Shown here in pieces: positions 1 to 13,600 of a stretch of DNA of 64,000 nucleotides (positions are counted from its first letter, which is position 1; each line of letters opens with the position of its first letter). The DNA is taken from positions 1,099,554-1,163,553 of the forward strand of contig VFFE01007192.1 of assembly GCA_008921705.1 (NCBI GenBank), written 5' to 3'. The notes under the pieces are model-generated. The model saw only the letters and a list, made by a program, of their open reading frames with translations. It made no database searches and had not been told where the DNA came from. The DNA is from Burhinus oedicnemus (taxonomy: Eukaryota > Chordata > Aves > Charadriiformes > Burhinidae). Both the position numbers and the translations under genes were made by a program.

Positions 1-3000
1 TAAGTGTATTACAAAATATACCCTTACGAGAGGGATTTGGTTTTCCTAGGTCACATTTCTCAGCCTTCTCTACCACTGTTATTATCTTTACTTTTACTTT
101 TACTTTTAGGTTGATCTCTTTTGAGACATTTCTCTTCTTTCTTAATGTAGTCATTCCTCAGTTTCTAAGAGACAACTTGGGAGTTTGTCTTTCAGAATTG
201 CTGTCTCTAAAAAATGTTATTTCAGGGACTTTGGACACTAAGCTGTCAGCTTTCCCTCTCAAGGCACATTGTCTACCTTTCAGTCTTTTACTGCAGGGCT
301 TTATTTTATTAGACGTTAGTGGCAAATGGGCTTTTGGCTGTAGCATCTGAAGCAGATCTTCCATGAGCCTTTCTAAGTTTGTCATTACTGCAAGGCTGTT
401 TGCAAGACTTGATGACTCAGGAGTTGATACAGCTAAATTTAGATTACTTCTGGGCACCTGCCTTTGCTACTTCTCCTCTTCGCAGTAGGGCTCTATAGAA
501 TGACAACACAACTGTGCAAGCTGGACAGGAGGCACTATGAATTTCGATATGCCCTAAGTTGGATGATCTTAGAAACTGTATGTCCTGTGGGATATCCAAT
601 GTATCCCAACAATAGGTAGTCTAAATGCAAGCTCTTTATTACCTTGCAAAAAGAGTTTGAGGATCTGTCTAACCCATACAATTTGAGGACCCACTGCACC
701 TCAGAGAAGCTGAAAGCAAGAAGCAAAACGTAGTTTTCATGAGCCTACCTCCAAACTGGGTTCTCTTAAAGTGTTACGAAGGATTTAAAATTAAGTACTA
801 ATCGGGTGGAGAAATGAGTTCATCATAAAAGATCACAGACGACTGTAAAGTTTATAACCACAGTTGGCAGATACGTTTCAGAGAAAAAAAAAAGTGACTG
901 CCCAGTTAAAATAGTCAGTCCTGTATAAATAGGAGGAGAGGCAGAAACTGCAGAATTTTGTATATTGTAGCAGTCATAGACCTCAATAATTTGGGGGATC
1001 CAGGCAGAAGTCAGAAACTTCACTAAGCCACATGACTTTTCACCATGAACTCCCCAACTGCAATGAATTTTTTAGACTTTATTCATGCTTCCCCAAAGCT
1101 GCTTGAAATTTTGCATAATTCAGCTTTTCAGGGTGAGTAAAGTTAAGAGGCATGAACTAAAGAAAACTTCAAAAACAGTTTGAATGGAAAATTCATGCTT
1201 ATCTCTGGCAGAATGTAGTCACATTTCTATATTTATATTGATGTGCAACTAATGATATTTTATTTTTAAGGAATCATTACTCATGTTAGAAAATGAATAG
1301 GAAGACTGGGTTGGAAGAGTGATTTTGAGAGGTTAAAAAATCATTGATCATTGATTTCATGCTTGTATAACTGTAAAAACAGAAGCAATTCTGTTGAACA
1401 TCATTTCATGTGTGTGCATAACAAAAATAAGCCTCCTGCTTAGTTTTAATGTCTTACTGACTCATTACAAGTAAATAATAATTACAGAGATTGTTAAATG
1501 TTAATTTAAGGAAGATGAGACAAAGGCCTTTAATTGTGTCTTTTTCCTGGCCTTTATCCTTAAAATATGAGGTTATTCCTTACTGATAAGCTTTTTGTGG
1601 ACTCATACTATTGGAAGTCATGAACATAACCAAAAGATGATTTTCCTCCTAACTCATATTTGTAGTTGCACAGAAAATATTTTTTCATTCTTTCTAAAAC
1701 GTATTTCACAGTCGCTATTTTCTATACCATTTTTCTTTCAATATGGCATAGATACCCAGCCCCTGCACAGGAACCTCTTGAAACACAGAATTTTCTATTC
1801 TTAGAAAAATAAAATCCCACATATATACCTTATGATTGTTTAGCTCCAATCCCATCTGTTCTGTGAAAGTGGGAGGGATCAGACCTTCATTTCCTTCTCT
1901 CACTTTTTTTTCCTTTTTTCCTCTTTTTCTCCCCTCTTTGGTTTGGCTTGTGCTTACAGGAGTGCTAATTGAGAGCTGTCATCTAGTGCAACCCCTGCTG
2001 ACACTGAACGGAAGTCTTCAAAAATAATTAGCTAAAGAGTGAAAGTGACAGAGGGAGAAGAGAGACATATTCACTTCGGAATTTATTCACATGTTTGAGG
2101 AGAGAAGATGGTGTCTACAGAGGAAGAAGAAAAGCCTGAGTACTGTAATGTCTTGGTTCTCCCTACTTCGGTGTTTTGCCCTGAACATGACAGCCAAAGT
2201 GAGTCAGTTCCTGAAGGCATAGTAATATTACTCACAGACAAAAAGAGGAAGCAATACTCACTCCAAATAGACATTCCTCAATGAACACTGATAAAATTAA
2301 TTAACAAGAATAGATTTAGATAAAAGGAAAAAGAAAACAAATGTAAGAATGCGATATTCATATTATGAATAGAGGTTGCCACATATTCTATTATCAGCTA
2401 GATATGTCAGTATCCAAACAGAAGGATCCAAATGCAGAACAAGAACTACTCCAGAAGCACTTTGTTTCCCAAAGGAGATAATAAAAAAATACCTTTTCGA
2501 CAGCCACCATTGAATAAGCAATCATTTGGGATACTGCTACATTGCAAAATGTAGCTGACCCATGCAACTAACAGTTCTTAAAAGATGCAGTAATTTGTGA
2601 GTAGCAACAGGGGTCAAAGGTTCAGGAGCACAGCTGAGAATATTTTTAGCTTTCATGCTAATAACTAAATGCTTTGGACAAGTGGAAAGTTAGAGAATAT
2701 GCCAAGTTCAGTCCAGAATGTGAATCACAGCAGATAAAGAGCACAAAAAAGAAAGAAGTTAATATACCAAATGCATACTGCAAAGAAGCAGAAAAAGACA
2801 TTGGAAGGGCAGATGTGGGGATATGGTGCTAAAATCATGATGAAAGAACAAAGTTAGATACAGCTCTATCTCAGTGCGCAACCAGTAGTGGTAGAAATGT
2901 ATCTGTATCTTCTGTATCGCTCCTGGTAAATCTAGCCTTGAAATGAAGTATCCTGAGATACTAACCATAACTATGACAAGAGTTATCATTACGCCAAAAC

Positions 3001-6000
3001 TTAAAGACAAATCAAAATAATCATACTGCAATATATCAAGGAACAAAGCAGGAACTGAGAGAATGAGACTGCATGGAGGATATTAATGCAGTGCAAAATG
3101 GCAAAAAATGAAAAGATTTGGAAAGCTCAGAGAAGCACCAGATGCAAAGACAAAGCAGCACGCAAATAGGAAATGGCATGCCAAATAGACAGCAGGACAT
3201 CAGTGAATGCACCAGTCTACAGAGACTTCCACAGCATTGTGGAAAAGGAAAAAACAAAACTAAAACCCAGACAAATCTAAATTATATAGACAAAACACAA
3301 TTAGCACAATATGAGTTACTAGTAGACTACCAAGAGAAACTAGCTAGGCTTAACTTCAGAAGTGCCATAGCCTTCAGCTCAGCTAACAGGGAATACATGA
3401 ACTTAGTGACACAGGGCATGGGACAAGAAAATTTCTATGAATAGGAACAAGAGCTAAAATAAAATTTTTAAAAAGCCAGATACTGACAGGTTGCTTCCGA
3501 TTGCAGGAGCCTACTCTTGGTGCTTCAGGGGTTTGGCTCCTAATAATGTTTGTATAAATTCAGAAGGAAAAGGAAAGAAAGGAATCAAAAAAAGCAAAAG
3601 GCGTTGCTGAAGTCAGAGGAACTAGATGTTGGGTAAATGGCACCATAATTATTCAGAGGCATAAGTCCAAATCGTTTAAACAAAATAGTGATTAAATCTT
3701 ACTACCAAATGCTTAGAATCAGCAGGAGGAACACACTTCAGCACTTCAGTGCAAAAAGACTGGTTTTTGACAAGTTATATTGTGTGAGAAATCCAATTGC
3801 CTTGCTACACGTTAAACATTACAAAGTAAATACTGATGTTCAAGAAAAAATAAAATCGTGAGAGAAAACTAACAGTAACACTACCAAAATAAACTGATCT
3901 CTATATTACAAATCAGTGAGTGTCCTGCTGGCTTTAGGAAATATTCATGTAAAGACATGACAAAACCATTGCAGATGAGGACTTCAACCTCCCTAATCTT
4001 TTAGAAGGAATCAGGGAACTAAATCTAAAATAAAATAAAAGTAAGCTAGAATTGTATTAACTGCAGTATCATATTCAGGACACTTGTTAGTCTCCCACTG
4101 TAACACAAATCTTAAAAAAACAGTTAACACAAAACAGAGAATACCTGTGGCTAAAAATATAAAATAAATTCAGCAATAATACTTCTTCTCAGATGCAGCT
4201 AAATGCTTTGAGGCATGTAGCAGACAAATAAGCAAGAGCTGTGGTTACCTCATTTTTGAGCCAGACTCTGCGAGTCTAGCTGCTGGTCACCAACTCCCCT
4301 GTCCTATGCCATAATGCGAATAAATAGGCAAATTTGTAGTGTGATGCCAATGAGTCAATGCTGGGGGCTTTGTTATAATGAAAGGAACAGCTGGTAGCTT
4401 TCACTTCAAGGCCCCTATGGCCATCTGAACAGAAATACATACAAATTGAAAAAGAACACCAGGCAGTTGAAGTTCATACATGCATTCAAGGATAAGAAAC
4501 CATTTTGGAATAAAACAAGAACAAAATATCAAAAGGCATTTTAAAGGATACTCCCAACCATCTTTAAAACATGCTAATAAAAGAAGAATGCTGTGTGCAA
4601 GATCACTGCTTTTCCTGCATGAAGCAGCCCTACACTATGAAAACAGAGCTTTTAAATAGGGAGATCCTCAAACAGACCAGAATAGAGAAATAAATTAAAA
4701 AAACCCAGTAACTAAGTAACAGTTCCAAAACAGGGACATTTCAGATCTGAGCTCCTTTAGAAACAATCACAAATTCAAAACCATCAAATTTTTGTAGGGA
4801 AAATTTCTCCTCGCAAAAATTTCATTTTGCATTGTAGTGGGACTACCTAATTTAATTTAAATTTACAGCTTTGATCGGATTATTTCAAATAAAAAATTGA
4901 AAAAAAACCCCTTTATCTATCTTTCTCTACATATGTGCATATCCTCCATTCTGACAGTATACATTTTTTCTCAGTCTCTTTCCACTGGAAAAAAAATTGG
5001 TGAAATCAACACACTTTATAAATTCCCATAATTTCAGTGCAAATTTGCTGTCAAATACATTCCCATTGAAATAACTCTAGCAAACTTAAGAACAGGAATC
5101 CAAAGAGCTGACAAATAATCATTATATACATCAGAAACAACCTTTTTCGTATAGACAACTATTCAGATTTCTGGGAACCAGGCAAGCTCCCAGACACAAC
5201 CACAGTGACAATTTTAGACCCAGCAATGAAACATTTTAAGCATATAGTGCCAAACTGCAGTTTTTATTTGCATGTTTTAATTGCAGTGAGTCTGTGCAAA
5301 TTGCCTATGACTGCAACTCCAGCAGCATCACAGGAAACAATAGTCAGTCTAATGGCCGCATTCAACAATATCAAACCACTAGAGGGGATAATATTTAAAA
5401 AATCAAAGAAAATATGTGGTAAGTCATTCTCTGATGAAATAGCACTCTCAGTGACTGTCTTAACAGCACTTCTGTATAATGTTGAACGTCAAAATGTGCA
5501 TCTGCCTTAGCGTTATGGAATTTTACGTTATCACAACTAGGTGTAACAAAAAGAGATGCTTGAAAGTCAAAGCCTACTGTCAGTATATGTAAAATCTGCC
5601 AAAACTGCAGGTTATTTTTTTAGGTACAACAATCTATTTGGAATAATGCAGTGCATTAAACAAATAATGGCTACATATTCATTCATATATCATGGCAGTA
5701 GATGGATATGTATCTTATAAAAATGAGAATTTATTATTCTATCCCTAACAGAAGACAGAAATACAGACAGGGTCGTACACATTTGTCTGAGACTGAGATG
5801 CAGGATGAGCAGTAACACTAGCCCATCCCCAGCAACCAGCAGACACTCTCCAGCATGGCATCACCCAAAGAGCCCGTACAAACCAAGAGGTCTTTAAATC
5901 CCTCCAGAATGACAGACTGAGAATTATACCTGAATAACTATGCCTTGTGCATAGCAGAAAAACCTTGAGAAAAAGAAAACTTAATTTAAAACCTACTCAT

Positions 6001-6123
6001 GACTTAATTGTTATTATAAAATTAAAAAAAAAAAAAAGAGAGAGAGAAAGAAAGGGAGGTTTTCTGCAGGTTCAGTGGTAAAACTTCTGGGCATAATCTA
6101 AGTTGTTATATACAACAACACAG
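1..6123. other. Unassigned AT-rich single-copy DNA, no gene recognised
   Basis: I see no recognisable coding exon, RNA gene or intact mobile element here. The longest plus-strand open frame, 3118-3444 (108 codons, rich in Gln, Asn and Ser), lies in A-rich sequence, matches no family I know and has no clear splice sites. Another open frame at 5205-5510 (101 codons) is also unrecognised. A pyrimidine-rich strip lies near 1895-1935 and a small CTTTTA triplication near 90-107. The most likely reading is intergenic or intronic DNA that may hide transposon relics too old to see by eye. Confidence 0.6.
6024..6055. repeat. Poly(A) and GA-rich low-complexity tract
   Basis: A run of about 14 A residues passes directly into GA and GAAA repeats. 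It lies about 70 bases upstream of the 5' truncation point of the CR1 copy at 6124. It could be the tail of an older retroposed insertion, but no source body is recognisable upstream. Confidence 0.75.
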
Positions 6124-7661
6124 GTCTATGGGGCTGGATGGGATCCACCCGAGGGTACTGAGGGAGCTGGCGGAAGTGTTCACCAAGCCACTTTCCATCA
6201 TATATCAGCAGACCCGGCTAACCAGGGAGGTCCCAGTTGACTGGAGGTTAGCGAATGTGATGCACATCTATAAGAAGGGCTGGATGGAGGATCAGGGGAA
6301 CTCCAGGCCTGTCAGTCTGACCTCGTTGCCGGGGGAGGTTATGGAACAGATCATCCTGAGTGCCATTACACGGCACATGTAGGACAACCAGGTGATCAGG
6401 CCCAGTCAGCATGGGTTCATGAAAGTCAGGTCCTGCTTGACAAACCTGATTTCCTTCTATGACAAAGTGACCTGCTTAGTAGATGAGGAAAAGGCTGTGG
6501 ATGTTGTCTACCTGGACTTTAGCAAAGCTTTTGACACTGTTTGCCACAGCACTCTCCTGGAGAAACTGGCTGCTCATGGCTTGGATGGGCATGCTCTTCA
6601 CTGTGTAAAAACTGGCTGGATGGCCAGACCCAAAGAGTTGTGGTGAACTGAGTTAAATCCAGTTGGTGGCCAGTCACAAGTGGTGTTCCCCAGGGCTCGG
6701 TATTGGGGCTGGTTCTCTTTACCATCTTTATCAACGACCTGGACGAAGGGATCGAGTGCACCCTCAGTAAGTTTGCAGATGACACTGAGTTAGGTGGAAG
6801 TGTTGACCTGCCTGAGGGTAGGATGGCCCTACAGAGGGATCTGGACAGGCTGGATCAATGGGATGATGCCAATGATATGAAGTACAACAAGGCCAAGCAC
6901 TGAGTCCTGCACTTGGGTCACAACAATCCCAGGCAGTGCAACAGGCTTGGGGAAGAGTGACTGGAAAGCTGCCTGGCAGAAAAGGACCTGGGGGTGTTGG
7001 CTGACAGCTGCCTGAATATGAGCCAGCAGTGTGCCCAGGTGGCCAAGAAGGCCAACAGCATCCTGGCCTGTGTCAGAAATAGTGTGGCCAGCAGGACTAG
7101 GGAAGAGATTGTCCCCCTGTACTCTACACTGGTGAGGCTGCACCTCAAATACTGTGTTCAGTTTTGGGCCCCTCACTACAAGAAGGACATTTTGATGCTG
7201 GAGCGTGTCCAGAGAAGGGCAACAAAGCTGGTGAGGGGTCTAGAGCACAAGTCTTATGAGGAGCAGCTGAGGGAACTGGGGTTGTTTAGCCTGGAGAAAA
7301 GGAGGCTGAGGGGAGACCTTATCACTCTCTACAGCTACCTGAAAGGAGGGTGAGGTGGTGGTCAGTCTCTTCTCCCAGTGACAAGTGATAGGACAAGAGA
7401 AAATGGCCTCAAGTTGCACCAAGGGAGAATTCGGTTGGATCTTAGGGAAAATTTCTTCAAGGAAAGGGTTGTCAAGCATCAGAACAGGCTGCCCAGGGAA
7501 GTGGTGGAATCGCCATCCCTGAAGGTATGTAAAAGACAGGTAGACATGGTGCTTAGGGACATGGTTTAGTGGTGGTTTTGGCAGTGTTAGGTTGACGGTT
7601 GGACTCAATGATCTTAACAGTCCCTTCCAACCTAGAGAATTCTATGATTCTATGATTCTAT
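6124..7661 (+). mobile_element. CR1 LINE, 5'-truncated, full 3' end, reading frame broken
   Basis: This is the 3' half of CR1 ORF2, the protein that nicks target DNA and reverse-transcribes its own mRNA. It starts inside the reverse transcriptase at GLDGIHPRVLRELA. The palm motif YLDFSKAFDT lies near 6509-6535 and the catalytic FADD box at 6772-6783. The conserved C-terminal part follows ([47 protein letters not shown]). The 3' end is the diagnostic avian CR1 tail, an 8-bp unit ending in three ATTCTAT steps at 7639-7661. The frame is broken by a stop near 6380, a frame change between about 6646 and 6703, and stops near 6901, 6958 and 7351, so it is dead. 5' truncation is normal for LINE insertion. 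Confidence 0.97.
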
Positions 7662-10600
7662 ACGTTAGCAGTTTATGAAACTTATGAAGATATTATTCAT
7701 GTTAAAGTTGACCTGCTCCAAGCTACCTCTATTTTGCTTTGTTTTTAGAAAATATTTCAAAGTAAACTTCAGGAGACGGTGTGACCTTTGTGACATCTAT
7801 CATCAGACAAGATAATGGTAGATTGGGGGAAGAGAAGGAATGGGAATTTCCTCCCATAAACATCTCACCTTTCACATCAGGCTCAATAGGAGCTTTGCAG
7901 GATTGACAGGTTGCAGCAAAAGTTCTTCTCATGACACAGAGTATCAGAGTCAAATTCCGTTCATGATAGTCATAGATAACACTTGCTAACTTCCTGGGAT
8001 GAGCATAAGTGTTTCTACAGAACACTTTCGTGACCCTGGTCCTATTTATCTATAATAAATTCAGGGTCAGTAAAGGCCACATGTACAGAGCTACGATATG
8101 CAGACAGGCCCAAACGTGTTCTGAGAGATACAAGCTCCATTCAATTCTAGTTTATTCAGGCTCAGCATCACCCAGACATGACTGTATCACTTCCAGCCAG
8201 GAACTTGGGTCTATCTGCACACATGTGTATGGACACCCTCGAAAGAAAACAAAACAAGGACAGGGACTATGCATTTTTCCCAGAATTCAAACAAATTGTC
8301 TCTTTACCTCCTACTATACAGTAGCATTAGTAATAAACCCAGAGACCCTGTTAGGACACATGAGTTTCTTTCTATGAGGCATTACAGACTGGCTGCTTCA
8401 GCCTCTTACTGTCTCTCTTATATTTCTGGGCAATTCAGAAGACACAGACTAGACCTGAGGATCTATCCTAGCTCACGATATTCTGAAAGTCAGCATAGCT
8501 CTCCTACACAGATTGTTGCAAAGTACAGCATTGCGTGTAGTGTAAGACCAAGCAGAAATAACGGGTGGGCATGAGGAAAAGAGAAGCACAGACAAGCTAT
8601 TTATTCTACTGGCTGGAAACCTCAGGTGCATAACCTGCCTAGTTCCTTCTTCTGCAAATGTGGAAGATTGAATAGGAAAGGTCATGAATTGGGGAAGTCT
8701 GAAGAACAGAAATTGCATATTTATTAATCGTCTTGTGTTGTGTGTTATTCCAGCTACTCTGAAAAGCACACTGCAGCCAAAAGGTAGTGCTACTCATCAT
8801 CGTTTTATTTCACATTTATCCAGCAAGAAGCCAGGGCAGATTTTATTTTAATGCAGCAATGAACTGCCAACACCAATTCAGATCAAAGGGAATATTTGCT
8901 TTAAATCATAGAGCTAATACTATTTTGTTTCTGTGTTCCCACAGACTGAAAATTCATTAATGCATTAGGTAGGAGTAGCAAAGAGTTTAAAAGGTTTTCT
9001 CTGTGCATGCATGTGTTTGTAATAGTGTTTGTACTGTGCTAAGTCTTGTAACTTTTTAAACATACCATCATCCTTCCCAGACCCAAATAAAATCTGCTGC
9101 CTCACAGATCAAAAAAAAAAAATAAAAAGGATATTACAGAAAAAGAGCTTTAACTAAACTAAACTACATTTAGTGTGAGAGCAAGGAAGGATACAATTAA
9201 GAGAAGATGGTGGGAAAGAATACTTACTTTTTCTGTGTTATCAGATACTAGCTACTGCTCCAGCCAGATTATTGAACTAGATATACTAATGATTTTCTCT
9301 GTCTCAAAACTTGTTCAAATTCAGTGTTCATTTTGTAAAAGTTGTGGGTTTATTTGAAGTGTTAGATTTTCATGTATCTCCTGACAAGGATCAATAGTTA
9401 CAATCCTTCTTTCCACATTAGAGATCTAAAGCAACCAGGCTGTGCTTCACAGTTCAGGATGCAATGTAGCACAGCAATAAAACCTGCCATATTGACAGAA
9501 GTACAATATAAAGCAAAATATGATATAAAATATTACACTGAAGATTTGGAGCAATTCCTATGGGTCTCTAAAAGGGTACGTGGTACTGACAGAAAAAGCA
9601 AGCAGCAGTGTAAAAAAACGTGAATAAACAAAAAAGATGTTAAAGCCTGAGTCACAGTACAAGGTATTTTCTTTGTGTTTTATTCTTTCTTTGTAGAAGC
9701 AAAAAATACAGACCTCTATATTATATTCTTCTATGTTCTTAAAAAAAGAAGGGAGTGTTCTTTTGCAAAACATATATGGCAGTCTTTTTCTCTGTTGAAT
9801 GTCTAGATTTAAAATGAGTATCAGACACGCTTCTTTAACTCTTTGTTATATACATTTATCATTTTAAAGTGGGGAGGAAGTAAAAATAATAGTATCAATC
9901 CTGGACCTTAGTGGCAAATGACATATCAGCTCCAGGAAATCTTGCTGTTTGGTAGTTAAACCATTCATCTGAGGGATGAGTGAAGTGGGCTGATGTTCTC
10001 CAGGATGAGACCTCAAAAGGTCTCCCTGGGAGAGTGTTTAACCATTGGCCTGCAGGGAGGACAAAACAGCATTGCATCCTGCGCCCTGTGCAAAGCCACA
10101 GGCAGTGTCCTGGCCAGGGACCTCGCACCCAGGAATGTGGTCGGGACCTTGGAATTTGGTCCCTAAGCCTCAGCTTTCTTAGCCACATCTCTTTCTTTCT
10201 GTTTCCTACTGTACTTAATGCTTTGCCTGTAATCTTTATAGAGGTTAGATAAGATGTGTTCATCACACCACTGGTGGTCATGACTAAAACATAAAGGTGC
10301 GGGTCTGAGTGTAGGGGCAGGGGAGGCAAGCAGGGGATCTGTGGAAAGAGATGCCCTTTACACACTTCCTCACATTCAGTACTCCTGATTCTGGAGATGT
10401 GGTATGTCTGTCAGGTACATCAGAGTACATCAAGCAGCATTGCTTATCAGCCATAAGCTAATTACCCAGCTGGACCTAAACTAATTCTGAATGGAGCCCG
10501 TGTGTGGTCTCCACTTTTATAGTATGACTGACCTCCAACCAGGATACATCAAAAGTGAGTTGACTGCAGTTTGTTTCCTTACTCCACCTCTGGGTTTCTG

Positions 10601-13600
10601 CAGATCCCATTTCAAAGCGCATGTAAACTGCCCAGTCAGCTGGATCAGATTCAACTGAGGTGAAAAGGGCCAAGGCCCTCTGAAGAAGAATAACTTAGGA
10701 AACAACACAATATATTTCCCCAAGGTGTGATTTCTATGACCTAAGCTTGTGTCTCATAGATGCACTGGATTCTCACCCATTCAGCCAGCCACCTCCCTGC
10801 TGAGATTTTGGCTTTATGTGGTAATTGATAAGAACTACCAATATCCCTTTTATACGTGTGAACAATTGCCCACTAACTTCTAGGCTGAGAGAGCTACCTC
10901 CATCTACAGCCATAAAACTAGGGTGACTTCCTCTTTTTCCTAGCCTGAACCAGAATAAGACTAGTGACCAAGAAACAACCAGCTCAGCTTCCTATTTAAA
11001 ATACTAAGAAAGTCCCATTGCTATATTATTTTTTTTCAATGTTTAATAAGCTATACCTTTTTCAAGTTCAGCATTGAAAAGTGTGCCCACATCAAAAATC
11101 CACTTTGTAGCTAGTAAATTCATTAGCATCACTGATAACAGAAGAATTCCCTTTTTAAATTCACAGTGAACCTCATTATTTTTTTTCTGTCTTGCATTTG
11201 TTCAAAGCATAGCATGTTTGAAACAAGATTAGCAACAATCCATCCAAGTCTGGTTTTTAATGAATTTGACCATACAGTCCTTACTACGTCCAAATGACTG
11301 TCCTCACTAGTAGTGTTTCTCTTTTCCAAAACGATAAAAAAATAGCTTTAACAAATTTGTTACAAGGAAGTTTTTTGCATCTTCCTATGGATCAGCCACA
11401 TTTCCAGGAAGGATTTAATTTAAGCTGTATACTAAATCAGAGTTAGTAGTGCTGTGCTACCTCCCCAGAAATGCCATCATACAGAGTGGTACTTCCAGGA
11501 ATAATATTGCAAAAGCATGGCTACAACCCATGTGTTCAGTGAAGAGCCAGGTCTAGATTCAACCTCTTCTCTAATCAAGGGAAAACTCTCAGTACAGTGG
11601 AGCCTTTCTGAGCATCCAGCACTTAGGACACACACATCTGCCAGCTTCCAGTGCTCCAACGGGTTCTGTTCCATTCTCCAGCCCTGCCTACACCAAACTG
11701 GAAATCCTTATCCTCTCTCCCCAAAAAACAAAACTCTGCTTCCTCTAGGGCTTGGAGATGGTGTCTGGGAAGGAAGGGAAAAGCTTTTTATCTAGTCCCC
11801 ATTGCACCCACAGCAATGCCAGGGTTATGCGCCATGGTATAAGCCAACAAGTCCAGGGACTGGGGGAAGGCTGGTGGCTCTGGGGCTGAGCTACTTTATG
11901 TGAAAGCCAGTGTTAGTGGAGGAGATGGGAATCTAAACTGCTCATGGTAATCTGATCTGACGTGATACAAACTTCAGACATATCTGTCATATATATTTGC
12001 TAATTGTATCCTCCAATGGTTTTTGCATCTCAGGAGGAAAAAAAGACAGCCCAAGGAAGAACCTACCTTATCTGCACAACAATCTGTGTCTAAGGGTGAT
12101 TTCACTATGAAGCTTTCTTTAATGGAAAAAGTGTCTAGTTTATTATGGGTTACCAGTAAACATGCCTGTTCTGCTTTAAATATACAGTTGTGTATTCTAT
12201 CAGGTTATCATACATCAAATTACTTGATTAGATTACCTAACAAAATATTTTGGCAGCCAGCTGTACACACTTGCTTGGGCTGCAGAAGGTGCTGTAACAA
12301 GTCCCATGGCACTTCTTTCTGTCTTGCCTAAAAATGTCTCTTTTTCACATCATCGTAGATGGAAAGTAAACATTTGGGGACATGCTATACAAATGTTGCA
12401 TACATGACATCAAAATTCACTTACAACTGTATCGTCATAACTTGGTGATTTGCACGCTTGAGGAAAGGAATGCAAATGAGTTTATTTAAATGACAGATAA
12501 AGTATTAATCAAAATAGCACCAATAATTTTCACACTTCAATGATTAATGCTAATGGAGAAAGTTGCTCTGGAGTGACTCCCCTGCGAGATAATCGGCTTG
12601 AACCAGGCTGAACCAATTTGGAACAAACAAGATATTCCCCCACTCCTCTGATCGTGAATTCATCTGCTCTTTCCTCAGCCGAAATAAATTAACAACTAAA
12701 CTGTGTGCAGTCTATGTAGGTCACACAGCTGATGTACTACCTACTGCAGCCTCCTGCAAGAATTCATTTGTTAATACTGAGCAGCTGTGACAGTCCCCCT
12801 GCATTGGAATCATCTGTCCAGAATGTAACGCTAACAACGCTTCTTTCCAGCAAGAACCGTTTCCGAAAATCAGATGAACAGGTGCCTCTCACGTCCCCAG
12901 ATCTGGCTCTGTGCTCCGAGATGCCGTTTCAGAGTCCAGCTGCACCACTTGCTTCAGATATGCTGGGGCACAACAAAACGTGCTGTCATTACCATTTCTC
13001 TGGCAGAGAGTGGGTGTAAATAATGTGCCCACATTAGTGAAGCTCAGGGGATCTCCATGGAAACATTTAATCGTTGACATTTAAGCTCCTGGTGCCGATA
13101 AGGGAAGCAGCTGACTCCTGACCTATTACTAATGGTTTATCAAGGTAGGAAGCAAGATTTTTTGCCTTGACCTGGCTAGAAATGATACAGTGACAGCAAA
13201 TGCTATTGTGTCTTTCCTCTTTTCCCTCTTTCCCCTCCTGAGCATAGCTTGCAGCTCTATAATCGGATTTTTTCTTGACCTTTTCTCGTTTATGTCACGT
13301 TGAGACAATGTGGGATAGGACTGACTGAGGAAATGCCAACTTCCCAACCCACTCTCTAAAGTAGCTTAGCTAACTTCTTTTAGGGTGTAAAAAAGTAAAT
13401 CCAGGAAAGCTCTCGGATCATGCAAGGGAAAACAGAAGACCCCTATAGGAAGTTACACTAAAGTGACGTTACATTTCTCACTGCGTCCTGAGCATCCACA
13501 TGGACACCCTGTGATCCATATGAATAGTTTCATTAGAGCCTCTAATGAATCCAGCCTCCAAGTGTCCTGTGCAAGACAGGAACCGACCCTCTGTAGGCAC

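Noticed and set aside
6128..7569. Series of open frames that could be called hypothetical genes
   Set aside because: All are segments of the CR1 reverse-transcriptase frame, broken by stops and shifts; the opposite-strand frames are shadows.
9895..10365. 156-codon minus-strand open frame
   Set aside because: Opposing plus-strand frame in the same GC-richer patch, no family resemblance, no splice or promoter context; likely chance.
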